A stretch of DNA of 64,000 bases from Henriciella pelagia (GCF_002088945.1 NZ_NCSU01000007.1:620001-684000), one strand, 5' to 3'; shown: positions 1 through 9,383, counted from the first letter of the stretch. The notes: generated by a model not told the origin, from the sequence alone. A program made the numbers and translations.

Positions 1-2664
1 GCGGCGGGACTCGCGGGCCTGCGCGGTCTTTCTCTGAAGGCGGAGGCGCTCAAGGACGGGCGGGTCTTCCTTTTTGTTGGGGCTGTAGACGGGCGTGCGA
101 CCATCGACCATGAACAGCCCGTTCGTGTCGGCTTTTTCCGGTGCGGTCGTGTCGGGCAGGATGACGATGGGAGCCTGCAGGCCCTTGGCGCCGTGGACCG
201 TCATGACGCGGATCTCGCCATCGGCTTCGGCAAGGTCGCGTTTGAGCTGGCTGTCATCGCCCTCGATCTCGGCGAGGAAGGCCTGGAGGCTGGCGGCCTC
301 GCCCATGTCAAAGCCGAGGGCGCGGTCGACGAGGGCGCTGACCGGGTCGCGGGCCGGCTCGCCGAGGCGCTGGATGAGGCGGTCCCAGCCGGAGAGGTTG
401 CCCGCACGGCGGGTTGTCAGCGCGCGCATCAGGAAGTCGAAGGCTGGCAGGTGTACGTGGGCGAGAAGGTCTCCGCAGAAATCGCGGGCGGGGGCGAAGC
501 GGGGTTCGGTGCTGGCCTGCAGTCGGTCCCAGAGGCTTGTTCCGCGTTTTCGGTCATGGGCGAGCACGAAGAGCTCATTATCGTCATCGACGAGGCCGCA
601 GAATGGGCCGCGCAGGATCTCTGCGAGCGTCAGATCATCGGGCGGGAAAAGTGCAAACCGGATGAGATTCAGGCAGTCCTGCACGCCGATATGGTCGAGC
701 AGGACGAGCCGGTCGGCGCCTGCGACAGGCAGTTTCTTCCTTTTGAGCGCCTTGATGATGCTCTCGAACAAGGCCCCGCGCTTGCGCACGAGGATGAGGA
801 TGTCGTCAGCGCGCACCGGGCGTGTCTGCCAGCGACGCTTGCCGCTCTCATCCGGTATTTCTTCCCAGACAGGCTCCTTTGCCTGGATCATTTCATCGAT
901 TGCGCGTGCGACGCGTTCGGCGAGCCGGTTCTTGGGAGAGCTTTCGGAAATATGGTCGAGCGGTGCATCCCATGGATCACCCTCTTCCTCATCCGTATGC
1001 GGCTCGACCGGCCAGAGATCGATACGGCCCTGCTGGCCGGCGCGGCTGGCCGTGTGCTTGAGGAGGTCGGCCTCATCAGGCGGTGTCTCCGTGAACGGAT
1101 CACCGTGGAAATTATCCTGGTTGAACACGCCATCGACGAAATCGAGCACGTCCTGCGTCGAGCGGAAGGACATGGTCATGTCCGGCATGTTCGCCTTGCC
1201 ATGCAGCGCTTCCTCGGCGGCGGCGAAGTCGCGTTTCTCCTTCAGGAACTGTTCGGGGTCTGCGCCCTGGAAGGAGTAGATGGACTGTTTCTTGTCGCCG
1301 ACGGTGAACTGGGTGCGCGGCTCGGTGGAGCGCTCGGCGCCCATGCCGGCGCGGAATTCCTCGACCAGGGCCTTGATCAGCACCCACTGGTCCGGACTGG
1401 TGTCCTGCGCCTCGTCGAGGAGGATATGGGTGAGGCCGCCATCAAGCTTGAAGAGCACCCATTCGGCGACGCCGGTCGATGTCAGCAGGTGTTTGGTGTG
1501 CTGGATGAGGTCGTCGAAATCGAGCGCGGCGCGGCGGTTCTTCCCTTGCTCATACGCCTGAAGGACAGGCAGGCCGACCTGGACGAGTGCGAGCGAGCGC
1601 TCATAGGCGCGGCGGGCGATGAGTTTGGTCTGGACCCTCTGGAATCGGGCAACTTCGCTGCCCTCGCCATCCTTCATCTGGAAGAGGTCAGCAAGTTCAG
1701 GCACGGCCTTCGCCGCGCCAGCCGTGTACGGATTGGATTTACGGAGGTCACCTGAGCTGGTCAGGAAGAGGCTGGCAAAGGCGTCCCAGCGATCGCCAGC
1801 CGAATGAGGCTGCAGGATGAAATCCAGCGTCTCGAAAAGCTTGTCGTCGGACGCGCCGCGTTTTGGCAAGTCGTTCAGGCCGAGCAGGGCTGACTGCAGG
1901 CTGGCGCGGGGCAGGGCAGGGCCCATCGCGTCTGCGACCAGTTCGTCAACGGTTTCATCGGGCGCGTCCAGAACAGCCTTGATGTCTTCTGCAACATCGT
2001 CAGGGTCGCGGCCCGCAAGTCGGGTGCGCACCCAGCGCAGGCTTGACAGAACAGCTCCGGCCCCAAGGCCGCCGCCGGTCTCGGACAGGGTGACGAGCGC
2101 GTCCGGCGCTGTCTCGCTGGCATGGAGCATCTGGTCCCGCAGGCTGTCTTTCCAGATGCGGTCGGCGTCACGGTCTTCAATCTCGCCAAATCCAGGCGAC
2201 ACATCTGCCTCCAGCGGAAAGCGGCGCAGGATGCGCGAGCAGAAGGCGTGGATCGTCTCGATGCGAAGGCCGCCAGGCGTCTCAAGAGCGCGGGCAAAGA
2301 GCGCGCGGGCGGCTTGAAGGTCTTCATGAGAATAGCTTTCGGGCGGTCGGCGTTCGAGCTTGGCGAGTTCGCCTCGCAGTTCATCGTCTCGCGCAACCGA
2401 CCAGCCGCCGAGCGTGCGGAAAAGCCGGCTCAACATCTCGTTTGCGGCGGCCTTTGTGTAAGTCACGCAGAGGATTGTGTCCGGATCTGCGCCCTTGCGG
2501 CCGTCTTCCCGGCGCAGCAGGAGGCGGGCGACACGGTCGATCAGGACTTTCGTCTTGCCGGAGCCGGCATGCGCCTCGACCCAGGCCGAACGGTCCGGCA
2601 GGGCGGCATCCGCCTGCGCGTCCTGCGCCAGACTGTAGGCTTCGCGGTGCGCTGCGTCAGTCAT
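1..2664 (-). CDS. addA: AddA, double-strand-break repair helicase-nuclease subunit (C-terminus beyond window)
   Basis: AddA is the UvrD-family helicase/nuclease subunit of AddAB, which resects double-strand breaks for RecA. The 888 codons present show Walker A (EAHAGSGKTK, about residue 33), the Walker B stretch LLDEAQDTSPDQ, GDKKQSIYSFQGADP and the late helicase motif VMTVHGAKGLQ. The reading frame is open to base 1 and ends in PVLERLRLQRKTAQARESRR, so the last helicase motif and the C-terminal PD-(D/E)XK nuclease lie outside the window. Start chosen at the ATG at 2664, which has GGAGG six bases upstream; an in-frame ATG at 2670 is too close to that GGAGG. It overlaps the end of addB by 8 bases, so the two are translationally coupled. 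Confidence 0.95.
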   Translation of the reverse strand, partial: MTDAAHREAYSLAQDAQADAALPDRSAWVEAHAGSGKTKVLIDRVARLLLRREDGRKGADPDTILCVTYTKAAANEMLSRLFRTLGGWSVARDDELRGELAKLERRPPESYSHEDLQAARALFARALETPGGLRIETIHAFCSRILRRFPLEADVSPGFGEIEDRDADRIWKDSLRDQMLHASETAPDALVTLSETGGGLGAGAVLSSLRWVRTRLAGRDPDDVAEDIKAVLDAPDETVDELVADAMGPALPRASLQSALLGLNDLPKRGASDDKLFETLDFILQPHSAGDRWDAFASLFLTSSGDLRKSNPYTAGAAKAVPELADLFQMKDGEGSEVARFQRVQTKLIARRAYERSLALVQVGLPVLQAYEQGKNRRAALDFDDLIQHTKHLLTSTGVAEWVLFKLDGGLTHILLDEAQDTSPDQWVLIKALVEEFRAGMGAERSTEPRTQFTVGDKKQSIYSFQGADPEQFLKEKRDFAAAEEALHGKANMPDMTMSFRSTQDVLDFVDGVFNQDNFHGDPFTETPPDEADLLKHTASRAGQQGRIDLWPVEPHTDEEEGDPWDAPLDHISESSPKNRLAERVARAIDEMIQAKEPVWEEIPDESGKRRWQTRPVRADDILILVRKRGALFESIIKALKRKKLPVAGADRLVLLDHIGVQDCLNLIRFALFPPDDLTLAEILRGPFCGLVDDDNELFVLAHDRKRGTSLWDRLQASTEPRFAPARDFCGDLLAHVHLPAFDFLMRALTTRRAGNLSGWDRLIQRLGEPARDPVSALVDRALGFDMGEAASLQAFLAEIEGDDSQLKRDLAEADGEIRVMTVHGAKGLQAPIVILPDTTAPEKADTNGLFMVDGRTPVYSPNKKEDPPVLERLRLQRKTAQARESRR

Positions 2665-5600
2665 CTCCATCCTCCGCAGCCCATTCGTCGCGCCGCGCGA
2701 GGCGGGCATAGTCCGAGCCATATTTGGCCCATTTCGGACGCGGCATGGAAATGTAGGGGTGGTTGGGGTCAGCGAATTTCTCGATAAGCTTCAGGAAGCC
2801 CTCGCGGGTTTCGGCGATGATCTCTTCGATTGGTTTTTCCGGGTGCTGGCTGCCCGCCTTGTCGCCAATATTGCGGACATCGAATTTTGAGCCGAAGCGC
2901 ACATAGGTGAGCGCACTGACTGGCTTGGCGGTGACACCCTGCGCGGCAAACCCGCCTTCCTGAGCGATGATGGCTTGCAGGGGCATTTGCGGGTTGAGGC
3001 CGGTGCGAACCTCGCCTTCGCCGGGAGGAGCGCCAGACTTGAAATCGAGGATGGCGAGCGTTCCGTCCTGATGTTTTTCGATCCGGTCAGCCGTCGCCGT
3101 CAGCGTGAAGGCGGCACGGCCCATCCCCGGCACATCAAAGCTGTGCTCGCCCTTGATCTCCGTGTACGGCGCTCCGGCGATAAGGTGCAGGCGGGCAGCG
3201 CGCCAGGCAATGTACTCGCCGGCCACCTTGCGGCGGGCCGCGACCGCGCCGAGGATCACTTCTTCGGCTTCGCCCGCTTCGCGCAATTCCTGCTCCAGCA
3301 GGGTAACCAGGGCATCTGCAGACTTTTCGACGCCTGCCTCCTCGAACTTTTCGAGCGCTGCGTGAATGGCCGTGCCGCGCGGGCGCGCATCGACGGGAAG
3401 CTCCAGCGCGTCAAGCTTGTTCAGCCCAAGGACGTATTGCGCATAGATGGCGTAAGGGTCGCGCTGCAGCGCTTCGATCCGGGTGACAGACAGGCGGCGC
3501 GGGCGGTGTTCGGACGCCGGGGCGGGGCGAGGCTCGGTCTTGAGGGCGAGCGTCGGTGGTTCGCTCAGGGTGGCCAGCCAGAGGCGTGGATCATCCTCTT
3601 CTCGGGGGGCGAGCGCATCCGCAGCGCCCTTTTCTCCAAGCGCGCCGCGGGCCAGCGTGTTCAGCCGCCAGAGCCAGCGCGACGAGACAGCCGGGGCATC
3701 TTCCCGCCGCTTTGACGAGAGCAGGATCACGTTTGGCGCGGCAGCCATCTGGGCAAAGTCATGCGCCGACAGGCCGATGCGCTCATCAGGGTCATTGAGG
3801 CCGATGTCCTTGCGAAAGCTGCGGGGGAGGAAAGCATCGGCCGGTGGCTGCTGAGGCCAGACACCTTCGTTGAGGCCTGCCAGGATGAGCCGGTCGGCGC
3901 TCTGCAGGCGCGCTTCGAGCGGACCCCATATGGCAAGGCGGGGGTGGTCAGCTCGGCTGCGCACGGTCAGGGCCGCGCAATAGGCCTTGAACAGCTCACA
4001 CCAGACTTCGGGAACGGCATCCTCCATGCTTGCCGTCATCAGGGCGAAATCGCGAAGGGCCGTCGACAGCGCTGCACCATCCTCGCCGGCCCAGGGGAGC
4101 GGCGTGGCGCCAAGCTCGCCCATCATGTCAGCCACGGCTTCGAGATAGGCCTGGCCGGCAATCGCGGCATCCGGGTCGCGGAGGCCAGCCTTGTCGAAGT
4201 GCGCTTCGAGATGCGTCGCGATCTTACGGGCGAGGGCGACGGTGTCGTCCGAGAGGCCGGTGCGTTTGCGGTGGTCCTCATCGCCTGCCGTGCGGTCGAT
4301 ATGGTCGTTGAGGCCATCCCAATCATTCCAGCGGCGCGGACCGCGCAGGAAGAAACGTTCAAAGCCTGCAAGATCGTGCGGATACTGGACCTGCGCATGT
4401 TTTAGGGCCGCGAGCAGCGTCACCGGATGGGTGGGGTCGACAGTCCAGTCCATGATCAGCGCGGCGAGGCTGCCGGCTGGCGTCTGCAGGAGCGGCGTAC
4501 CGCCAGACGGGGTGAGGTCGATATCCCACTGTTTCATCAGGGCCGAAACGCGGCGGGCAAGGCCTGCATCGGGCGTGACGAGCGCGGCTGTTTCATTGTC
4601 GGTTTCGAGGGTCTGGCGCAGCAGCAGCGCGGCGCACCACGCTTCCTCACTCTCATTGGCTGCCTCGATCATGGTGAGGCCGGAAAGACCCTTGCGGGCA
4701 AAGTCAGCGGGCTGCTGGGCGTCAGCCATCTCATTGAGGCGTTCGAGCCAGCCGGATGTGTCATCGGCGGGGGCGAGGGCTTCGTGGATGAGATCGCGGC
4801 GCGCGGCGGCTTCAGGCGTTTCGTCCAGGCCTGGCCAGGGCGCGACTTCATCAGGCCGGAAACCGAGGGCGGCAAGCGTTTCGGCAAAGGCATATTGCGG
4901 ATGGTTCGGGGTCTGCGCGATGCGGGCCCATGCGCGGGGCTCAACGCCGGTGTCGAGGCCTGGCAGGACTATAAGGCTTTGCGGCAGGGTGAGCGCGGCC
5001 TTCATCAGTATACGCCCGGACGGGTCCGCGCCGGTCGATCCTGCAATGATGACGCGGCCCCGGGGCGGGGTAGAGCTCCAGTTGGCGGCCATCGCCTCGG
5101 CGGCGGCGAGGCGGCGGGCATAGGGGTCCATCTGGACGTTTCTTTCCAGTTCCTCCGGCCACTGGGCGGTGATGATGTCGAGAAAGTCGACCGAGCGGCG
5201 CCAATGTTCGGCAAGCTGGCGATCCTGAACGAGGCTCTCGAGCCGGCCCCACTCGACCTTGCCGGACAGCGCGGCCTGGTCGAGCAGACGGGCCAGTTCG
5301 CGGGCGGCGGCCAGTGCGGAAGCGGGTGGGACGGGCTTGCCCTGTCGCTCATAATAGGCGGTGACGAGCCTTGTCAGGCGGCCGAGACGTTCGGCGGCCG
5401 GGATGGCCGGGGGCAGGTCAGCCAGAGCGGACTCAGCGCCCGGGGGCGGTTCGTCATTTTCGAGATCACCGAGAGGCCGGATCTCTGGCATCAGCAGGGT
5501 GTTGCCGCCTGCAGCCTGAAACAGGGCGAGCGCGAGTGCACGGGCCGAGCGCCGGTTCGGGACGTAGATGAGATCGTCCGCCATCGCGTCGGGCGCATCG

Positions 5601-5713
5601 GCCAGGCCGGTCTCTTCTGCGAGGGCGCGGGCGAGCTCTTTGAGGAAGTTCGCGCCGGGCGGAATGGTGCGCAGCTTGGGCGCGCCGGACGCAAAAAGGC
5701 CGGGTTTGCTCAT
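2657..5713 (-). CDS. addB: AddB, double-strand-break repair nuclease subunit
   Basis: AddB partners AddA. This 1018-residue protein has the family's degenerate helicase-like N-terminal half and a C-terminal PD-(D/E)XK nuclease domain: GTAIHAALEKFEE followed by LAILDFKSG (catalytic Asp-Phe-Lys near residues 890-892) and a Gln-containing helix NPQMPLQAII. I do not see the four-cysteine iron-sulfur cluster of Firmicutes AddB, as expected for the alphaproteobacterial type. The ATG at 5713 overlaps the stop of the upstream nucleotidyltransferase in an ATGA junction; an in-frame ATG at 5734 would extend the overlap to 25 bases and is less likely. addA follows with an 8-base overlap. Confidence 0.94.
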   Translation of the reverse strand: MSKPGLFASGAPKLRTIPPGANFLKELARALAEETGLADAPDAMADDLIYVPNRRSARALALALFQAAGGNTLLMPEIRPLGDLENDEPPPGAESALADLPPAIPAAERLGRLTRLVTAYYERQGKPVPPASALAAARELARLLDQAALSGKVEWGRLESLVQDRQLAEHWRRSVDFLDIITAQWPEELERNVQMDPYARRLAAAEAMAANWSSTPPRGRVIIAGSTGADPSGRILMKAALTLPQSLIVLPGLDTGVEPRAWARIAQTPNHPQYAFAETLAALGFRPDEVAPWPGLDETPEAAARRDLIHEALAPADDTSGWLERLNEMADAQQPADFARKGLSGLTMIEAANESEEAWCAALLLRQTLETDNETAALVTPDAGLARRVSALMKQWDIDLTPSGGTPLLQTPAGSLAALIMDWTVDPTHPVTLLAALKHAQVQYPHDLAGFERFFLRGPRRWNDWDGLNDHIDRTAGDEDHRKRTGLSDDTVALARKIATHLEAHFDKAGLRDPDAAIAGQAYLEAVADMMGELGATPLPWAGEDGAALSTALRDFALMTASMEDAVPEVWCELFKAYCAALTVRSRADHPRLAIWGPLEARLQSADRLILAGLNEGVWPQQPPADAFLPRSFRKDIGLNDPDERIGLSAHDFAQMAAAPNVILLSSKRREDAPAVSSRWLWRLNTLARGALGEKGAADALAPREEDDPRLWLATLSEPPTLALKTEPRPAPASEHRPRRLSVTRIEALQRDPYAIYAQYVLGLNKLDALELPVDARPRGTAIHAALEKFEEAGVEKSADALVTLLEQELREAGEAEEVILGAVAARRKVAGEYIAWRAARLHLIAGAPYTEIKGEHSFDVPGMGRAAFTLTATADRIEKHQDGTLAILDFKSGAPPGEGEVRTGLNPQMPLQAIIAQEGGFAAQGVTAKPVSALTYVRFGSKFDVRNIGDKAGSQHPEKPIEEIIAETREGFLKLIEKFADPNHPYISMPRPKWAKYGSDYARLARRDEWAAEDGDD

Positions 5714-6432
5714 GCCCCGAAGCATTTCAGCCACATTTCTGCGTCCTTGAGGGCGACAGGGTCGCCAACATGCAGCCAGAAGCGGTCGAGCGGGACGCCG
5801 TGCATTCGCTTGTTCGGCAGCAGGTCAGACCAGATCCGGAAGGCCGAGAAAGGTTCGGCCTTGTGGGCTGCATAGAGCTTGGGATTGACGATGCGCAGGC
5901 CCGCATAGGCCCAGGGGGCAGTGGGTTCATCGCCGCGATGGGTGAGCGCACCTTTTGCGTCGATAAAGAAGTCTCCGGCTCCGCTAAAGCCGAGGCAGCG
6001 CTCCTTGTCGGCCAGCAGCAGGACTTCATCCATCACCGACGGGAAATACGCATTGGCGAGGGCGTGCAACGGCGCGGCATCATTGGGGGCCCAGAAGGCG
6101 TCCGTGTTGACGACAAAGACCGGGGCTTCGCCGAGCAGGGGCGCGGCCTTGGCGAGCGCGCCGCCTGTCTCGAGGACCTGCTCGCGCTCGTTAGAGATGA
6201 CGACATCCACCCCGGAGATGCCGCGCATATGCGCCTCAACCTGATCAGCGCACCAATGCGTGTTGACGACCAGTTTCTTCACGCCGGCATCGATCAGCGC
6301 GTCGAGCTGCCAGTCAATCAGCGACTTACCGGCGACATTGAGAAGGGGCTTGGCCGTGTCATTGGTCAGCGGCCGCATGCGCGTGCCGAGGCCGGCGGCG
6401 AGGATCATGGCGGTCTGAGGGATATTTGTCAT
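5710..6432 (-). CDS. murU: nucleotidyltransferase, MurU-like (MurNAc-1-phosphate uridylyltransferase)
   Basis: A 240-residue NDP-sugar pyrophosphorylase fold: LAAGLGTRMRPLT at residues 11-23 (nucleotide-binding signature), KPLLNVAGKSLIDW, and VVNTDAFW with the metal-binding Asp. In the peptidoglycan recycling route of Pseudomonas and Caulobacter, MurU makes UDP-MurNAc from MurNAc-1-phosphate, and its partner AmgK makes that substrate. An AmgK-type kinase is the next gene upstream on the same strand, which favours MurU over a glucose- or mannose-1-phosphate enzyme. It overlaps addB by four bases. The 148-base gap upstream holds a dispersed repeat. Confidence 0.82.
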   Translation of the reverse strand: MTNIPQTAMILAAGLGTRMRPLTNDTAKPLLNVAGKSLIDWQLDALIDAGVKKLVVNTHWCADQVEAHMRGISGVDVVISNEREQVLETGGALAKAAPLLGEAPVFVVNTDAFWAPNDAAPLHALANAYFPSVMDEVLLLADKERCLGFSGAGDFFIDAKGALTHRGDEPTAPWAYAGLRIVNPKLYAAHKAEPFSAFRIWSDLLPNKRMHGVPLDRFWLHVGDPVALKDAEMWLKCFGA

Positions 6433-6478
6433 ACGCAGCGTTTCGTGATTGTGGCGATCTGGCCGCGCTGAGGCGTCG

Positions 6479-6560
6479 TGGTTCGACGTCGCTCACCATC
6501 ACGCCTTCTGGTCTGTCGGACATAGCCGTCATCCTGAGCGAAGTCGAAGTATGAAGACGA
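6479..6560. repeat. dispersed TTCGACTTCGCTCA-type repeat, copy 1
   Basis: The gap between amgK and murU holds GGTTCGACGTCGCTCACCAT (6480-6499) and, inverted, TCATCCTGAGCGAAGTCGAA (6531-6550). The same words recur at 23.5 kb and 28.4 kb. It fills most of the 148-base intergenic space, and I see no promoter in it. Such elements could form an RNA hairpin between the two cistrons. Confidence 0.6.
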
Positions 6561-6580
6561 ACGTTTGTCACGCTGTACAG

Positions 6581-7681
6581 TCATTTTGCCTCCTCGAAGA
6601 TAAAAGGCGCGGTGTCGCGGACGAAGGCGGCCATGCCGGCGGCGGATGGATGCTCGAGGTTGCGGGCGAGCAGCAGCTTCTGGCGCGGCAGGAAATCGAG
6701 ATAGCGCGGTTTGTGATCGCGGACGATGAGGCGGGAGAAAATCCCGACGATGCGGAGCGCATTGAGCGTGCCGATGATGGAGAGGCGCTCGAGGAAATCG
6801 GCTTCGGATTTGCCGGTCCTGTCGAGATAGGTCTTGATGGCCGCTGAATAGGCGGCGGGCGAGACCTCGCGCCGGGCGTCCTGGACCAGCATCGCCATGT
6901 CCCAGGCATCCCAGCCGATGACGGCGTCCTGAAAGTCCAGCAGGCCGATCCGGGCCCGGCCTTCGCGTTCCGGCAGCCAGATCAGGTTTTCGGCGTGGTA
7001 GTCGCGAAGCGTCAGCTCGCGCGGGAAGTCACGGGCGCGGTCCAGCAATACGGCGAGCTCTCGTTCCCAGCGGGCGTAGTCAGCGTCCATCATCCGCATG
7101 CGGGCGTCCTGCTTCGGAAACCAGTTGGCGAAGAGGCTCGCATTCACATTGAGGGCAAGGTCGTCGAAATCAAGAATCGGCCAGTCGCGGCCGAGGGCAT
7201 GGAGCTGGCGCGGCGTTTCGAGGGCGTGCAGGTCTGCCAGCGCAGAGGCGGCGGCGGTGTAGAGCGTGACCTCGTCCGCGCCCTTTTCAATGAGGCGGGC
7301 AAACTCTTTCAGCGTGCCGAAATCCTCGATGATGGCGAGGCCGAGCGAGGAATCGCCAGCATAGATGGCGGGCGCGCTGAACCCGTGATCACGGAGCCAG
7401 CCACCGATTGCGGCGAAGGCTTCCACGCGCGAGGCGGCGAGGCGTGACTGCTTGTTCCAGCCACCGGCAAGGCGCTCCTCTGCGGACATGGTGGGCGTGC
7501 ACGGATCATCCTCGACCAGCGGTGCGTCCATCAGAAGCGCAGTTGTGCCGTCCGCTTTTGCGAGGCGGCCATAGCGGCGCGTCGAGGCATCCTGCCCGAG
7601 CCATGAGAGCCTTGCCTCACCCCAGCCGGAGCGGTCGAGGAAGGCCTTGATCTCAAAGGTGCGATTCGCGTCAGATCCCAT
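6581..7681 (-). CDS. amgK: AmgK-like anomeric MurNAc/GlcNAc kinase (APH-fold phosphotransferase)
   Basis: A 366-residue aminoglycoside-phosphotransferase-fold kinase. The catalytic loop is RDYHAEN at residues 226-232 (Asp 227 as base) and the metal site is DFQD at 249-252. AmgK phosphorylates the anomeric hydroxyl of MurNAc and GlcNAc released during wall turnover, bypassing de novo synthesis; MurU, encoded next, uses the product. The ATG at 7681 overlaps the end of tsaE by 11 bases, which is the usual coupling in this cluster. A longer in-frame reading to 7750 would run deep into tsaE and is rejected. A specific aminoglycoside resistance role is unlikely given the context. Confidence 0.82.
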   Translation of the reverse strand: MGSDANRTFEIKAFLDRSGWGEARLSWLGQDASTRRYGRLAKADGTTALLMDAPLVEDDPCTPTMSAEERLAGGWNKQSRLAASRVEAFAAIGGWLRDHGFSAPAIYAGDSSLGLAIIEDFGTLKEFARLIEKGADEVTLYTAAASALADLHALETPRQLHALGRDWPILDFDDLALNVNASLFANWFPKQDARMRMMDADYARWERELAVLLDRARDFPRELTLRDYHAENLIWLPEREGRARIGLLDFQDAVIGWDAWDMAMLVQDARREVSPAAYSAAIKTYLDRTGKSEADFLERLSIIGTLNALRIVGIFSRLIVRDHKPRYLDFLPRQKLLLARNLEHPSAAGMAAFVRDTAPFIFEEAK

Positions 7682-8123
7682 GCAGGCGAGTCTGCCAGTC
7701 TTCGCCGTGGGGGACCAGTCTTGCGGTGCGACCGTCGGCGGTTTGTTCAAGCGTAAGGTCGAGCCGCCATGCTGGCAGGTGGTCCCCTGCCTTTGCGGGC
7801 CATTCGATCAGGGCGAGGCCGTCCATTGTCTCGTCCCATCCCAGCTCCATGACGTCATCAGGCTCCTCCAGCCGGTACAGATCGAAATGGAATATGGGAA
7901 AGTCCGGACCGTCATATGTCTGGACAAGGGTATAAGTCGGGCTCGGCACTTCGGTTCGCGCGCCGAGAAGCGCGGAAATGAGCGAACGCGAGAAGGTGGT
8001 CTTGCCGGCACCGAGACCGCCATGAAGCGCGATCACGTCGCCCGCCCGGATGTGTGGGGCAAGGCGGCGCGCCAGCCGGTCGGTTGCAGCTTCATCGGCG
8101 AGGTGAAATTCGAGGGCGTCCAT
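7671..8123 (-). CDS. tsaE: TsaE, tRNA threonylcarbamoyladenosine biosynthesis ATPase
   Basis: A 150-residue P-loop protein with Walker A GGLGAGKTTFSRSL, PSPTYTLVQTY and the HFDLYRLEEPDD signature typical of TsaE (YjeE). It supports TsaB-TsaD in t6A37 synthesis on ANN-decoding tRNAs; tsaD is at 38.9 kb in this window. The ATG at 8123 is one base from the stop of the upstream gene and gives the family's usual length. A 217-residue in-frame reading starting at 8324 merely overlaps the upstream gene. The amgK start lies inside its 3' end. Confidence 0.93.
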   Translation of the reverse strand: MDALEFHLADEAATDRLARRLAPHIRAGDVIALHGGLGAGKTTFSRSLISALLGARTEVPSPTYTLVQTYDGPDFPIFHFDLYRLEEPDDVMELGWDETMDGLALIEWPAKAGDHLPAWRLDLTLEQTADGRTARLVPHGEDWQTRLHGI

Positions 8124-8124
8124 C

Positions 8125-9243
8125 TCAGAGAGCGTCCAGCGTGTCCGAAATGGCCTTGACCAGCGCTGCGGTGGGTTCGCACCCGGCTGAGAGGCGGACA
8201 TAGCCTTCCCTGACGGCGTCACCCCAGCGGGCGCGGCGTTCGGCGGATGTCTGGATGCCGCCAAAGCTCGTCGCGGCAAAGATGGCGGGGCAGTCGGTGA
8301 TGAAGCGTTCGGCGGTTGCGGCATCGGCGAACGTCACACCGATCACAAATCCCGGTTGTGCCATCTGCGCCGCTGCGATCCTGTAGGACGGGTCGTCGGC
8401 GAGGCCGGGGAAGCGGACGGCCTCCACCGCCTTGTGGCTGTAGAAGAGATTGGCCAGCGCCTGGGCATTCGCGCACATGCGGGCGAGGCGAAGTTCGAGC
8501 GTCATCAGGCCGCGATAGGCCAGATAGGCTTCGGCGGGACCGGGTGTCGAGCCTGCAAGCTTTCGCCAGTTGCGTATGCGCGCCATGATTTCCGCGTCGC
8601 GACCGGAGACGTGGCCAAAGAGCACGTCCGAGTGCCCGGCGAGCGCCTTTGTATCGGATGAGACGGTGAGGTCGGCGCCGAGGTCCAGCGGGCGCTGCAG
8701 GAGCGGGGTGGCCGTCGTATTGTCGACGATGACGAGCGCACCTGCCGCATGAGCGCGTTTGGTTATCGCGGCGATGTCGCAGACGTCGAGACCGGGATTG
8801 GACGGGGTTTCGATCCAGACAAGGTCAAAACGGTCGAGCGCATGGCCGGTCATGTCAGCGGTCGGGATTTCGACGGTTTCGATCTCATGCTGGCGGATGA
8901 ATTCATTCAGCAGGACGCGGACGGTGTAATAGCCGTCCGAGGGAAGGAGCAGTTTCGATTTCGGCTTCAGGGTCGCCATCAGCGCGGCGGTGACAGCCGC
9001 CATGCCTGAGGGGAAGCAGATGGTTTCAGCATCTTCGAGAGCACCGATCGCGCTCTCGACAGTGCCCCAGCCGGGATTGTCGAAGCGGCCATAGGGGAAG
9101 GGGTGATCCGGATCGCCGGGCAGGGCGTATTTGGCAGCGTTCACAATTGGCGGCGTCAGGCTTTCGCCCTTGCCAATACTGGAAGCGCGCTTGTGCAGCA
9201 TCGCCATGATGCGGGCATTCGTGCTGGCGTCGTCAATGCTCAT
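8125..9243 (-). CDS. PLP-dependent Cys/Met metabolism enzyme (cystathionine gamma-lyase/beta-lyase type)
   Basis: A 372-residue fold-type I PLP enzyme. The PLP lysine lies in SSDTKALAGHSDVLFG (the family motif S-x-TK-x-x-x-GHSD), the cofactor Asp in VIVDNTTATPLLQ, and FPSGMAAVTAAL is the phosphate-binding turn. Such enzymes catalyse gamma- or beta-elimination or replacement on cystathionine, homoserine esters or cysteine; sequence alone does not tell which. The C-terminal RLSAGCEPTAALV matches the substrate-carboxylate-binding RLSxGxE element. The start at 9243 is chosen over an ATG at 9285 because conserved sequence begins only after it, but the ribosome binding site is weak for both. The tsaE cluster follows one base later. 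Confidence 0.82.
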   Translation of the reverse strand: MSIDDASTNARIMAMLHKRASSIGKGESLTPPIVNAAKYALPGDPDHPFPYGRFDNPGWGTVESAIGALEDAETICFPSGMAAVTAALMATLKPKSKLLLPSDGYYTVRVLLNEFIRQHEIETVEIPTADMTGHALDRFDLVWIETPSNPGLDVCDIAAITKRAHAAGALVIVDNTTATPLLQRPLDLGADLTVSSDTKALAGHSDVLFGHVSGRDAEIMARIRNWRKLAGSTPGPAEAYLAYRGLMTLELRLARMCANAQALANLFYSHKAVEAVRFPGLADDPSYRIAAAQMAQPGFVIGVTFADAATAERFITDCPAIFAATSFGGIQTSAERRARWGDAVREGYVRLSAGCEPTAALVKAISDTLDAL

Positions 9244-9326
9244 GCGGGGCTCTTTCGGAGTCTCGTTCCGGCATAGCGTGCGCATGGCCGGGTTTCAAAG
9301 AAATTGGCAGGTCCCCCGGCACACTA

Positions 9327-9360
9327 TTGTCGCACCCCGGGTGATAGGGTATTTACCCTA
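9327..9360 (+). promoter_or_regulatory. candidate promoter with palindromic operator for the CYP153 operon
   Basis: TTGTCG at 9327-9332 and TATTTA at 9350-9355 with 17-base spacing form a plausible -35/-10 pair. The -10 sits inside a perfect inverted repeat: TAGGGTA (9345-9351), two bases, TACCCTA (9354-9360). A repressor bound there would block the polymerase. The obvious candidate is the TetR-family protein encoded second in the operon; this is inference. The start codon with GGGAGGAA lies about 24 bases downstream. Confidence 0.55.
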
Positions 9361-9383
9361 AAAAACATAATTGGGAGGAACAT

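Noticed and set aside
193-1755. A 520-codon open frame on the plus strand
   Set aside because: It is the antisense shadow of addA; the minus-strand frame carries all helicase motifs and runs on past the window edge.
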